Of a DNA stretch of 64,000 nt, positions 37,095 to 46,023 are shown piece by piece. Made by a program: the position numbers and the translations under genes. The notes beneath the pieces were generated by a model. It searched no databases. It was not told where the DNA came from and was given only the letters and a program-made list of their open reading frames with translations. The DNA is from Streptococcus parasanguinis (lineage in GTDB: Bacteria; Bacillota; Bacilli; Lactobacillales; Streptococcaceae): positions 1-64,000 of the forward strand of contig NZ_JACLQU010000002.1 of the NCBI RefSeq assembly GCF_016648855.1, read 5' to 3'. Position 1 is the first letter of the stretch. Every line of letters begins with the position of its first letter.

Positions 37095-37168
37095 AATCAA
37101 TCTCCTAATGTATTTTATAATCAGATTTTACCACTATTTTAATACCGATTCAAGATGTTTTAAAGAAG

Positions 37169-37193
37169 AAAAAGAGCAGATACTCTCTGCCCT
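37169..37193 (-). terminator. terminator after lipoprotein 2
   Basis: The minus-strand stem GGGCAGA-GAGTA-TCTGCTC is followed by TTTTT. Confidence 0.7.
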
Positions 37194-37202
37194 TCTCTTG
37201 TA

Positions 37203-37655
37203 TTATTTTGTACGTTTGAATTTAGCGTTTTTGAACATTTCCAAAGCAGCTTCATGACCTGAACTCTTCTCACCAGATAAATCAAAAGTGAACACATCGC
37301 CTGAAACTTTGTATTTAACCTTCTCACCTTCACCTGTTTTAGATTGAAGAGTTTTCTTTTGTTGGTCAACTTTCATATCAAATGATTGGTCAGTCTTTTG
37401 TCCCATCATTTCACCTTTAATTTTAAGGCTACCTGTTTTATCTTTAATGGTCACTGAAACTTCCAATTTAACATTGTCGATCAATGCATCTACACTTGAA
37501 CTTGGAGCACCTTGTTCTTCAAGGATTTCCTTCACTTCAGTTTTTGATGGTTTGTAGACATAAGTCCCGTTATCACTTTTGGCACCACATGCCACCAAGA
37601 GGACTGCTGCAAAAACAGCTACTACAGCCAAAAGAATACGTTTAAAGTTTTTCAT
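37203..37655 (-). CDS. small lipoprotein, paralogue 2 of 3
   Basis: 150 residues. The signal and lipobox (LLVACGAKSDNGTYVYKPSK) are almost identical to those of its neighbours. The C-terminal half diverges (KSSGHEAALEMFKNAKFKRTK), while the last eight residues match paralogue 1. The conserved ends and variable middle suggest duplication followed by divergence or gene conversion at the ends. The function is unknown. Confidence 0.85.
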   Translation of the reverse strand: MKNFKRILLAVVAVFAAVLLVACGAKSDNGTYVYKPSKTEVKEILEEQGAPSSSVDALIDNVKLEVSVTIKDKTGSLKIKGEMMGQKTDQSFDMKVDQQKKTLQSKTGEGEKVKYKVSGDVFTFDLSGEKSSGHEAALEMFKNAKFKRTK

Positions 37656-37770
37656 AACTTCTCCTTTTTAGTTAGATTAACACTATTATATCAACAATTC
37701 AGGTACACGGCAATGAAAGTTTATAAATGTCATATTCTTGTAATATTTCTTGTATCAACAAAGAAATAGA

Positions 37771-37794
37771 ATAAGGCGGAATTTAAATCCCGCC
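37771..37794 (-). terminator. weak terminator after lipoprotein 3
   Basis: The stem GGCGGGA/TTCCGCC has only a short T-rich tail (TTATTC). Confidence 0.45.
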
Positions 37795-37802
37795 ATGATT
37801 GC

Positions 37803-38246
37803 TTATTTAACTTTTTTGAACTTAGCAATTTTCATGTAGTTATTAAACATGTCTGTGTCACCCATCAAAGAATTCTTCACATCCTTAATCGTTAACACAT
37901 TTCCTGAAACTTGATAAGTAATTTCCGCTTTCCCATACTCATTTTCTGAGACAAGAGTTTTAGCTTTTTGGTCTACTTCCAAATCAATCACTTGATTTAC
38001 ATTTTGACCACCTGCATTGGTGTCTACTTTCATCTCACCTTTCTTATCATTGATTGTAATCGAAATAGTGAATGAGTAATTATCACCTATCAAAGATTGA
38101 AATTCACTTGGCATAATATCTTTGATCTCATCCTTAGTAGGCTCAAACACGTAAGTCCCATTATCGCTTTTAGCGCCACAAGCTACCAAAAGGACGGCTG
38201 CAAAGACAGCTACAACAGCTAACAAAAGACGTTTAAAATTTTTCAT
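37803..38246 (-). CDS. small lipoprotein, paralogue 3 of 3
   Basis: From ATG 38246 (MKNFKRLLLAVVAVFAAVLL) it has 147 residues; ATG 38249 is equally placed behind AAGGAG. It has the same lipobox and KSDNGTYV start. The body is the most divergent of the three (FEPTKDEIKDIMPSEFQSL...), ending KIAKFKKVK. As the first and most divergent copy it may be the ancestor. It lies next to the integrated element's left end. Confidence 0.85.
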   Translation of the reverse strand: MKNFKRLLLAVVAVFAAVLLVACGAKSDNGTYVFEPTKDEIKDIMPSEFQSLIGDNYSFTISITINDKKGEMKVDTNAGGQNVNQVIDLEVDQKAKTLVSENEYGKAEITYQVSGNVLTIKDVKNSLMGDTDMFNNYMKIAKFKKVK

Positions 38247-38438
38247 CATCTTCTCCTTTATGATATGATTTATAGCCATTATAGCAACAAATTAGCAACA
38301 TCTCAAGGGAATATAGCAAATGTAACATCATTAAAACTGCACTATTTAGTAGGTTTAGAGAAAATAAAGAGAGCTACACATGTTAGCTTTATAAAAGTCC
38401 TCTATTCACATTCTATCATCATTTTTTTCAACGACAAA

Positions 38439-38466
38439 AAAACCGAGGCCTAAACCTCGGTTTTCA
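38439..38466. terminator. bidirectional terminator (probable rplL terminator)
   Basis: The perfect arms AAAACCGAGG and CCTCGGTTTT flank CTAAA. On the minus strand the hairpin follows the rplL-like 3' end at 38485 by 19 bases, so it was probably the terminator of the rplL operon before the element inserted. Confidence 0.7.
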
Positions 38467-38484
38467 TTTTGATTGGAAACTCTA

Positions 38485-38505
38485 TTATTTAAGAGTAACT
38501 GAAGC
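38485..38505 (-). other. attachment site core (rplL 3' end), element left end
   Basis: The core TTATTTAAGAGTAAC (38485-38499) is, from memory, the 15-bp attachment core of ICESa2603-family elements, which insert at the 3' end of rplL. On the minus strand 38505-38485 reads A-S-V-T-L-K-stop, the conserved end of ribosomal protein L7/L12. The upstream residues (S-N-D) are not L7/L12, so this is the duplicated end. It lies 35 bases beyond the integrase stop. No second copy was seen to the right. Confidence 0.8.
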
Positions 38506-38539
38506 GTCGTTGCTTTAGTTGTTCTCACACAGCTATTTT

Positions 38540-39751
38540 TTACTTGGTTTCTTTACTTGGCGGGATTGTGGCGGGACTTGCAGTTAGTCCGAGCTCTCCT
38601 AACACCTCTGTTATTTCAGCACCGCCAGTAACAATCTGTCTATCATAGAAATGAGAATAGGTGTTTAGTGTTGTAGCTTTGTCCGTTCTTCCTGAACGAG
38701 CCGAGACATACAAAACATCTTTTTTTAGAACGTTTATCATAAATGAATCATGACTATGACGTAGACCTTTCCCAGTAATAACCGGAACCTTAGCCACTAG
38801 TGCATGCCTTTTTAACATTCTACTTAAGGTAGATTTGTTCATGGGAGTGTTAAACCGTGCTAATACAAAATTATCTTCTCTATTATACACTTGTACAGTT
38901 CTCCAATTTTGCAACACTTTAACAGTTTCGTCATCTATTTCTAAGAAACGCATTCCTGCCCTTGTTTTTGTCTGCTCTTTTCGAACGTATTTCCCATTCC
39001 CTTGATATTCGAGGGTAGACTGAATATGAATAACCTTATTTTTAAGATCTATATCAGACCACTTTAAACTAAGACCCTCAGAGACTCGCATCCCCGTCAT
39101 AAAATAAAGCCAGATAGCCGTATAAAACTGCCTCTCTTCATAAACTGTCTGATCAAAAGTTTTTAATACCTTATCAAGTTCCTCTACAGTCCAAAATTCA
39201 GTTTTCGGTTTTTCTCCTTTAGGATTGTCTAACTTTCGACAAGGATTATTTTCGATGTATTCCAAGCGTTCTGCATAATTTAAGCACTTCTTCAGTTTAC
39301 ACCAAAGTCCTTTTGCGTAGTTTGGAGAGTAGTCTTCCACTAAAGATAATCTAAAATCTTCACATTCCCTAACATTGATTTCAGACAATTTTTTGTCAGC
39401 AAAAACTTCAATAAAAGTCTTATACTGAGGATAAGCAGTTTGATAGGTTACGGGCTGAACAGTTTTCTTATAATAAGGCAAATAAACATCTTCCATAAAT
39501 TTTGAAAATGGAATATCTAATTGTGGCCTATTTGCACTGGCACTAGCTATTTTAGCATTGTATTCAGTTCTTATCCTACAGACTTCGTCAAAGGCTTGCT
39601 TTTCTGTTTTAAAATCAATTCCAAATTGATCTTTATAAGATTTAACCCTAAACCTCTTTCGGTCACCCGTAGACGGATCTACACTGAATTCAACCTCATA
39701 GTAAATTTTTCCTTTCTTATTTCGACTTACGCATTTATATTTTTTACTCAT
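38540..39751 (-). CDS. int: site-specific tyrosine integrase of the element
   Basis: A 403-residue phage/ICE-type integrase. It has an N-terminal AP2-like arm-binding domain (KGKIYYEVEFSVDPSTGDRK), a SAM-like core-binding domain (about 80-160) and a catalytic domain with Arg in MTGMRVSEGLSLKW, RHSHDSF and Tyr in TLNTYSHFYD. It sits at the end of the element with its stop facing the attachment core. Its start overlaps the DUF3173 gene by eight bases. Confidence 0.93.
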   Translation of the reverse strand: MSKKYKCVSRNKKGKIYYEVEFSVDPSTGDRKRFRVKSYKDQFGIDFKTEKQAFDEVCRIRTEYNAKIASASANRPQLDIPFSKFMEDVYLPYYKKTVQPVTYQTAYPQYKTFIEVFADKKLSEINVRECEDFRLSLVEDYSPNYAKGLWCKLKKCLNYAERLEYIENNPCRKLDNPKGEKPKTEFWTVEELDKVLKTFDQTVYEERQFYTAIWLYFMTGMRVSEGLSLKWSDIDLKNKVIHIQSTLEYQGNGKYVRKEQTKTRAGMRFLEIDDETVKVLQNWRTVQVYNREDNFVLARFNTPMNKSTLSRMLKRHALVAKVPVITGKGLRHSHDSFMINVLKKDVLYVSARSGRTDKATTLNTYSHFYDRQIVTGGAEITEVLGELGLTASPATIPPSKETK

Positions 39752-39992
39752 TTTGTTCCTTTCTTTCAGAAAGCAACTTAAAGCCGAGTAATTCTTCTAC
39801 AATATACGTAGGAGCTAAATTAAGACGAGAATTATCAAATGGTGATTTACTTAATTCTACCACATTATTCGATAAAGCTCTAGATTCTTCAAATTGTCGA
39901 ACAGCAATTAACTTTGCTTGTCTTATAATATCCCGTGCCGTATGTTCAGGAAAACCTAATTTCATTAATTCTGTATGATTTATTGTTAGCAT
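39744..39992 (-). CDS. DUF3173 protein, probable excisionase/integrase partner
   Basis: An 82-residue basic protein. MKLGFPEHTARDIIRQAKLI followed by VRQFEESRAL and NLAPTYIVEELLGF match DUF3173, small proteins encoded directly upstream of ICE integrases. It overlaps int by eight bases, so the two are co-translated. A DNA-binding recombination-directionality role is inferred from position. Confidence 0.8.
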   Translation of the reverse strand: MLTINHTELMKLGFPEHTARDIIRQAKLIAVRQFEESRALSNNVVELSKSPFDNSRLNLAPTYIVEELLGFKLLSERKEQNE

Positions 39993-40088
39993 TATCTCTT
40001 CCTTCTAATTCTTAATTACAGAGATTTCCATCTTTTGATAAGGCTTAGAATAGTTCAACAAATTAAATCATTAACCAATAGCCATAAA

Positions 40089-42020
40089 CTACTTTTCTTT
40101 AAAATAATTGTACATCGCATAATAGTCAAATTCCATTTTAATGCCGGTTCTTCCATTACGATTTTTTAAAACTACTAACTCAATTTCTCTAGGATTTCTT
40201 GATTTCGCTTCATTAACGTCAAAGCTATCTCGACCAGTCCCCTTAAGTTGAAGTCCAATCAAAACATCGCTAGAATACTCGATTGCACCGCTCTCCTTGA
40301 AGGACTGCATACTGACAATAGATTTGTAGTTTTCTCTATTGAAAGAAGAGATCACGATTAATGGAGTTTTAAAGTCTCGACTAATCCTTTTCAATTCTAT
40401 TACCGATCTGTCTGTGTTTTGTTTTTCAGTAAATCGTTCATTCACTGGGTATAGAATCTGTAAATAATCAATAATAACAACGGGTACTTTTCCAGTATAT
40501 TTGATATGGTCTTTTACAGTATTTCGAATACAATTCACACCAATAGGTCCAGTACCTTCTACAATGTAAATATTTTTGCAGTATTGCGAGTAATTTTCTC
40601 CAGCTTTTTTAATCAAATCAATCTCTGGGTTGCTGTAACCTGAATATCTACTCCCCTCAGTAATTCCTCGTGTTGTTTTTGCATTTCTGACATCACTATT
40701 AGAGGCAATAGATTCGATAACTGTGTGACGACTAATACTTTTACTAATTATTTCCCATCTAGACATTTCAATACTAAAAATCAAAACATCAGTTCCCTGT
40801 GCTGCAATTTGATCAGCAATCTGAGTTACAAATGTTGTCTTACCAAGAGAGGAAATTGCACCAACACAATATAAGCCTTCGTAAAGACCACCTTCTAATA
40901 GGTCATCTAAACCTTCAAAATTTGTTTTAATACATGAATTATTAGAACCATTCTTAATATCATTAAAAAACTTCGGAAGATGAATAGCTGTTGAATTTTC
41001 AAGATACCGCTCTTTTTCACTTTTGGTTTGATTGATTGCATTTTCTACCATTTTGTTAAATACTCCTTTATTTTTCACTAACATTTCGTTAGGATCTTTT
41101 ACGTCATCAATAGTTAATTTGAAAGAAATAAATTTTATTTTCTTACTTCTAAATCGCTCTGCTAATTTTAGTTCAGCCTCTCTCCCCTTTTCGTCTTTGT
41201 CCAATGAGAGAATGAATGTACGATCAATTTTTAGATCAGAAACAAGATTAATTAATTTATTTATATTTCCAATACTACCAAGTCCTACTGCCTTTCCACC
41301 AACTTCAACGATGCTCATGGCATCTATTTCGCCTTCTACAATAAAAATTGGATCCGTAGATTTTTTGAAGAGTTCGCTTTTATTAAAAAGATCGCTCCCT
41401 CCCACTTTCTGTTTCATATAGTTCAATTGAGGTTCGGGTACAATATCTCTTGTATCACGAGCAAAATAACAACTTTCACTTAAAGGAATAATTAACCGAG
41501 GTGTTTCAGGAACATTAGGATTAGTCACATGGGGATGCTTCCATTTTTTTACGTAACCAACTTTAAACCGTTGGACTGTTGAAAAACTCAACCCTCGTTT
41601 AAGAAAATAGTCAGTTTCACAAAGATGCTTTATTGCCTCATTATAAAAACTTGAATAATTATCTTTTTTCTCTTCTCCCTTTAAAGGAAAAACAGCATTG
41701 TAATTCAAATATTCACTCTTCTGGTAATTGAATCCATCACATTCAGTTGATAGATTAAACAACTCTCTGACACGCTTCAATTGATCCTTAAATTTATCAA
41801 GTCCTTCTACATAGCCGATAAGATCAAAGATATCTCCACCTCTATCGCAAGAGAAACATTTCCATTGCGTTTCATCGTAAATGTGAAAAGCACCAGTTCT
41901 GTTTCTTCCTTCACCACTGTGGCAAAGAGGGCAAATATATGCTCCCTTACCACCTTTACGACTTGGTTCAGAGATTTGGTCAATGTATACTTTCAAATAA
42001 GATTTTTCTTCTTCAAACAT
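40089..42020 (-). CDS. primase-helicase (CHC2 zinc finger, Toprim, DnaB-type ATPase)
   Basis: A 643-residue replication protein. Zinc finger CPLCHSGEGRNRTGAFHIYD followed by WKCFSCDRGGDIFDLI is at about residues 31-72. The Toprim domain has FIVEGEIDAMSIVEVGGKAV and LSLDKDEKGRE (about 225-300). The RecA/DnaB helicase domain has Walker A ISSLGKTTFV and Walker B VVIIDYLQIL (about 370-643). This is the T7 gp4-like fused layout used by phages and integrated islands. It probably works with the initiator at 42311 on the iterons at 42209-42274. Confidence 0.9.
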   Translation of the reverse strand: MFEEEKSYLKVYIDQISEPSRKGGKGAYICPLCHSGEGRNRTGAFHIYDETQWKCFSCDRGGDIFDLIGYVEGLDKFKDQLKRVRELFNLSTECDGFNYQKSEYLNYNAVFPLKGEEKKDNYSSFYNEAIKHLCETDYFLKRGLSFSTVQRFKVGYVKKWKHPHVTNPNVPETPRLIIPLSESCYFARDTRDIVPEPQLNYMKQKVGGSDLFNKSELFKKSTDPIFIVEGEIDAMSIVEVGGKAVGLGSIGNINKLINLVSDLKIDRTFILSLDKDEKGREAELKLAERFRSKKIKFISFKLTIDDVKDPNEMLVKNKGVFNKMVENAINQTKSEKERYLENSTAIHLPKFFNDIKNGSNNSCIKTNFEGLDDLLEGGLYEGLYCVGAISSLGKTTFVTQIADQIAAQGTDVLIFSIEMSRWEIISKSISRHTVIESIASNSDVRNAKTTRGITEGSRYSGYSNPEIDLIKKAGENYSQYCKNIYIVEGTGPIGVNCIRNTVKDHIKYTGKVPVVIIDYLQILYPVNERFTEKQNTDRSVIELKRISRDFKTPLIVISSFNRENYKSIVSMQSFKESGAIEYSSDVLIGLQLKGTGRDSFDVNEAKSRNPREIELVVLKNRNGRTGIKMEFDYYAMYNYFKEK

Positions 42021-42208
42021 ATTTGTACTCCTTTTTTCATTGCCAGTAAAAAAATAAAATCCGGATTTTTTTCTTTACAGGCAAAATTATAGCATTGCCT
42101 TCAATACGAAAATTGAAGGCGTATGCTGCTTATTAATATTATTAGTATTGAAAATCAGAGATGCTAAAATATCAGTTATACCAAGGGTGAAAAAATTTTT
42201 TACAAAAT

Positions 42209-42274
42209 CAACATACCCCAAATTCTAATTCAAAATACCCCAATTTTTAATTCAACATACCCCATACATAAATC
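42209..42274. repeat. three tandem 22-bp iterons (replication origin)
   Basis: Three direct 22-bp units with no spacer start at 42209, 42231 and 42253, each beginning CAAxATACCCCA. They lie 36 bases after the stop of the initiator gene and before the primase-helicase. Direct repeats next to a rep gene are the classic binding sites for the initiator. Confidence 0.7.
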
Positions 42275-42310
42275 CTGATTTAATCAAAGCAAATCAATAA
42301 ATCAGTGAAT

Positions 42311-43234
42311 TTAAATCCCTGAAACCTTAAAATGAACCCTATATTTTTGAAAATCAAAAAAAGAATCCATCTTTATCTGTTTTTTTGATAAAGGTTCACA
42401 ATTTGGATTACAGTATTCCCAACAAACTAGGATTTTATCATCGGCTAGTTTATCAAGTGAATTAGTTAAGCTCTCCTCAATTCTTGAACGCCAACCACCT
42501 TTTTTCAATCTAACTTCTTCTATTGCTGGAATTTTAGGACATACATTTAACAGAGCTTCAACTGATATGACTTCATGAATTTTTTTCTTTCTATTATTAT
42601 TGAGACTTTGATGATAGACTAGTTTCTTTGCGATAGAATAAACATTTTTACTACGTTCATCAATTTTAAAAAGTCTGAGAGGGAAATTTGTCACATAAGA
42701 AGTAATTAAATATCTAACGAATTTTTCAGTCAATTGAACTGTATAAACTCCTTTTTTGCATTTGAATTCCTCAATCAGTTTCATATCTTTGAATTCTTTG
42801 ATTTCCGATTTTCTCTTTTCTGCGGTACTAATAGAAAGATCGTTTAGCAAACTTAATGCCTCTTCAATGATACGACGTACATTTTTCTTCGTTGAAGTAC
42901 TTTTTAGATTATTTTTCCCCATCAGTTCTGCATACTGTTTAATTGAAAATTCAACCAAGCAATTAACAGCCTCTTCTTCACTTAGTCTATATTGGTTCTT
43001 CTTCCCTACAAGCAAAATTAATAAATCTAACATCTTCAAAACTCGGAGTTTGAAATAATCTTTGTTAGCATCAAAATTTTCAATATGAATCGTACCAGGC
43101 CCTAAATGAATCGATGTTCGATTAGTGATTCGATCCCTTACTTTGTCATCTGTTTTCAAATTAACAGAAGGTAGCAAATTCAAAGTCGGTGTATTTAAAA
43201 TCTTCTCGATTTTCTTGTTTTTATCAACAGGCAT
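42311..43234 (-). CDS. replication initiator-like protein
   Basis: A 307-residue basic, largely helical protein with the winged-helix feel of plasmid and island initiators. KQYAELMGKNNLKSTSTKKN, then RLFKIDERSKNVYSIAKKLVY and WRSRIEESLTNSLDKLADDK look like the tandem winged-helix modules of RepA/Rep_3-type proteins. The assignment rests more on neighbours than on sequence: iterons immediately downstream, a primase-helicase next, and a nested hairpin (43270-43333) just upstream. Confidence 0.65.
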   Translation of the reverse strand: MPVDKNKKIEKILNTPTLNLLPSVNLKTDDKVRDRITNRTSIHLGPGTIHIENFDANKDYFKLRVLKMLDLLILLVGKKNQYRLSEEEAVNCLVEFSIKQYAELMGKNNLKSTSTKKNVRRIIEEALSLLNDLSISTAEKRKSEIKEFKDMKLIEEFKCKKGVYTVQLTEKFVRYLITSYVTNFPLRLFKIDERSKNVYSIAKKLVYHQSLNNNRKKKIHEVISVEALLNVCPKIPAIEEVRLKKGGWRSRIEESLTNSLDKLADDKILVCWEYCNPNCEPLSKKQIKMDSFFDFQKYRVHFKVSGI

Positions 43235-43269
43235 TATATAACCTCTTTTTTTATTTATTTGAAAAGATT

Positions 43270-43333
43270 ATTGAGGGCACAAAAAAAGAGCTGTTAGCTT
43301 GGCTTGTTTGCTAACAACTCTCTTGCTCTCAAT
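43270..43333. promoter_or_regulatory. nested hairpin upstream of the initiator gene
   Basis: The outer arms ATTGAG (43270-43275) and CTCAAT (43328-43333) enclose a strong inner stem GAGCTGTTAGC / GCTAACAACTC. Its place 36 bases before the initiator ATG suggests control of initiator expression or part of the origin. From 43336 to 43841 I see only AT-rich DNA with poly-A/T runs and no gene. Confidence 0.45.
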
Positions 43334-43841
43334 AAATTTTTTTCTTTCCATACTAATAGTCTGCCATTTTTTGATGAAAGTAAAAAAAAGAAAAATCAAA
43401 AAAAGTCGCTTTTTCTACCAAAAATTGCTCAATTTTCTACTAAAATTTAAAAAGGACACTTTACAAAGTGCCCTTTAAAATAGCGGAAATAGTGATATTT
43501 TAAGGATTTTAATACACATTATAAGATCTTCCATATAGGATTTAAATTTTTTTGAAAAAATTTTTAATGACCAAATTAAAAAAATTTTTTAATTTCATAC
43601 CTAGGATTATAGTTTCAACTGAAGAACACTAAATCATTCCTATACGGAGAGACAATTTGTATAGTTATTTATGATTTATTTCAATCCAAAGCCTATTTTT
43701 CTTCTAATTCCAAGATTTGATTTTACCTGAAAAAGAATGCTGATAAATCAACATTCTTTTTATGTTATTTTTGAACAAAATGGTGCGATTTGACTGTTTA
43801 GCTACCAATAAGATACCACAAATTTAAGAAAGTCTTTCATC

Positions 43842-44216
43842 TTAAACGCCAAATTCAATGATTTCTCTTGATATTTCTTCATATCTATCTTCTTTTAAAA
43901 GAGGTGATTCAACTCTAATCTTACAATAATCTCCATCAATTCTATATAAATTTTCTCTGATTACTGAAAAGAAAGTCTGAGTCTTTAATGTCAAAAAATA
44001 TGAACCTATAGCTCTAAACATTCTCTCTTGTGATATTGTATCAATTTCATTCTTTACGAAAGAGTCAATAGCAAATGGAATCTTAAATTCACTGTTACTT
44101 GCTATTAAATTCATATAAATTAGGTAGCTTTCAATTAGTCTAAAATAGCATAGTATCAGACACTTGCAGAATTCTATCTGTATTTTATTTTCAATACAAC
44201 TGATTATCAAATGCAA
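43842..44216 (-). CDS. hypothetical protein, weak
   Basis: A 124-residue frame that starts only with TTG and has no clear ribosome site; an internal ATG at about 44114 would give 90 residues. The C-terminal half (AIDSFVKNEIDTISQERMFR...) has protein-like composition, so it may be a degraded piece of a larger gene. It is on the same strand as the ABC gene at 44250. I do not recognise it. Confidence 0.35.
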   Translation of the reverse strand: MHLIISCIENKIQIEFCKCLILCYFRLIESYLIYMNLIASNSEFKIPFAIDSFVKNEIDTISQERMFRAIGSYFLTLKTQTFFSVIRENLYRIDGDYCKIRVESPLLKEDRYEEISREIIEFGV

Positions 44217-44249
44217 TATATTGGATTGTATTTCAATTTGAACTCTGTG

Positions 44250-45827
44250 TTAATCACGAAATCTATAATCTTCTAACTTAATAACCTCATCATAATTATC
44301 TTTATTGAATTTATGAGCAATTTCAATAATTGTACAATCTTGAGAGTAAATAAGCTGTCGAATCTCTTTGGCATTCGTATCATCCAATGAAGCTGTTACC
44401 TCATCAACAAGTAGAATGGGCTTCAATCTAAGCAAAGCTCTGGCAAGTTCCAATTTCATCATTTGACCACCTGATAGATTTTGTCCATCAAGGTGTAGTT
44501 CAAGATTATTGCCAACTTCCTTAAGAAGATTAACTTTCTGTAACACATCTATTATACTACTGTCTAAAAAATCTTGGAAGAGAGTTACATTATCTCTTAA
44601 ACTACCGTTAAAAATATAAGGCTTTTGATGAATGACTGATACACAATCATACGATGGCTCAAAAGACATTCCATTCTCATTTTCAAAAGAAATAGTTCCT
44701 GAAAATTCAGTATCTTCGTCGCTTAAAAGTTTAAACAGAGTAGATTTTCCACTACCGCTTGCTCCCGTCAGTAAAACCTTTTTTCCAAAAGGAATATTAA
44801 GAGATAACTGTTGAAAGAGCTTTTTTTCTCCAAATGATTTACTTAAATGATCAATATCAATACATAATTTTCTTCCTTCAACGTTTTTTTCCTCTACGTC
44901 AGTAAATCCATCACTTAACTGTAAAATAGAAACTACCTTATCTCTAATAGCTGTGGATGATTGTAGACTAGAAGTGCCTTCTAGCAATTGTTGTAATGGA
45001 GAAATAAGATTCATCGAGGCCGTCATCATGGCCAGTAATGTCGTCAGAGTTAAAGAGGTTGTTCTCATCAAAAATAAGCCTACCATCAGAGGGATAACTA
45101 GCCCTATACCTTTGAGAGGTCCTGTCCAAAACATGACTAAATTATGACTTGTGAAATAATGGTATTGCTTCCTTTCAGTGTTTTTGATAGCATCCAACAC
45201 ATGAGCCGAAAACTGCTGGCTAGCTTGATTACTACGAATAGTATCTATTCCTTTTGTAAAATCCGTGATAGAAGCCATACTGTTTTCTCTAGCTTTACTT
45301 AATTCCTCCCCTCGTTTCTTCAACATCTTATGAAAGACAAACTGGGGTATGATCATTAAGAATCCCCCAACTGTAAACATCAGACCTAGTTGGATATGTT
45401 GTATCAAAAGATAGGACACAGATGCTAGAATAGATAGACCAAAGATAGGATAAATAATGAGCGGGACCAGATACTCTTGCCAAAACATTAGAATATCTTG
45501 TGCTAAAAAGGAATTTAATTCTGATGGACTGTATTGCAATGTTCTTTGATAGAACTTCTCAATAGCTTTTTTAGAAATGAGCACATTAAATTCTTCAATG
45601 ATTGCTCGTGCTAGGAGATTATTGACATACATACAAGCGTAGATAAATGCAAATAATAACACTCCACTTAATCCAAATGTTAGAATCATTCGATTGTCAT
45701 TTACATCAATTTTTCCTGCTACCTGTATGAGAAATGAAGTAAGTAAGCCTTGTAAGGAATACAGTAGCGAAAATAATAGATAAAAAAATAATTTAGTTTT
45801 TGAAATATGCTTAAAAATAGTTCCCAT
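44250..45827 (-). CDS. ABC exporter (fused), Rgg-locus transporter 1
   Basis: A 525-residue half-transporter with five to six membrane segments (about 10-280), then an ATPase domain with Walker A LTGASGSGKSTLF, signature NLSGGQMMKLELARA and Walker B ILLVDEVTASLDD. It is transcribed away from the divergent Rgg-family regulator. A second, different exporter follows the regulator at 47120. Two exporters around an Rgg regulator suggest export of a small peptide, though no processing (C39) domain is present. Confidence 0.9.
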   Translation of the reverse strand: MGTIFKHISKTKLFFYLLFSLLYSLQGLLTSFLIQVAGKIDVNDNRMILTFGLSGVLLFAFIYACMYVNNLLARAIIEEFNVLISKKAIEKFYQRTLQYSPSELNSFLAQDILMFWQEYLVPLIIYPIFGLSILASVSYLLIQHIQLGLMFTVGGFLMIIPQFVFHKMLKKRGEELSKARENSMASITDFTKGIDTIRSNQASQQFSAHVLDAIKNTERKQYHYFTSHNLVMFWTGPLKGIGLVIPLMVGLFLMRTTSLTLTTLLAMMTASMNLISPLQQLLEGTSSLQSSTAIRDKVVSILQLSDGFTDVEEKNVEGRKLCIDIDHLSKSFGEKKLFQQLSLNIPFGKKVLLTGASGSGKSTLFKLLSDEDTEFSGTISFENENGMSFEPSYDCVSVIHQKPYIFNGSLRDNVTLFQDFLDSSIIDVLQKVNLLKEVGNNLELHLDGQNLSGGQMMKLELARALLRLKPILLVDEVTASLDDTNAKEIRQLIYSQDCTIIEIAHKFNKDNYDEVIKLEDYRFRD

Positions 45828-46023
45828 CTCATTCCACCTTCAATTCATAGTTGACCTTATTGGATAAAATCGCAAGTTCAAAATTTTGTAAAATATTTTG
45901 TCGCAGACAAGATTTTTGAAGACGTCATAATCTTGATCAAAATCATATTCAACAATTTCATTTTTGATATCAGTATTGTATAATATAAAAAATGTGAAAA
46001 GGAAAAATTTCGGAAATCCGAAC

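Noticed and set aside
42311..43234. Calling the element a phage-inducible island (PICI)
   Set aside because: The int-primase-rep order is PICI-like, but the rplL core and DUF3173 fit ICE-type elements better, and no capsid-interference or packaging genes are visible.
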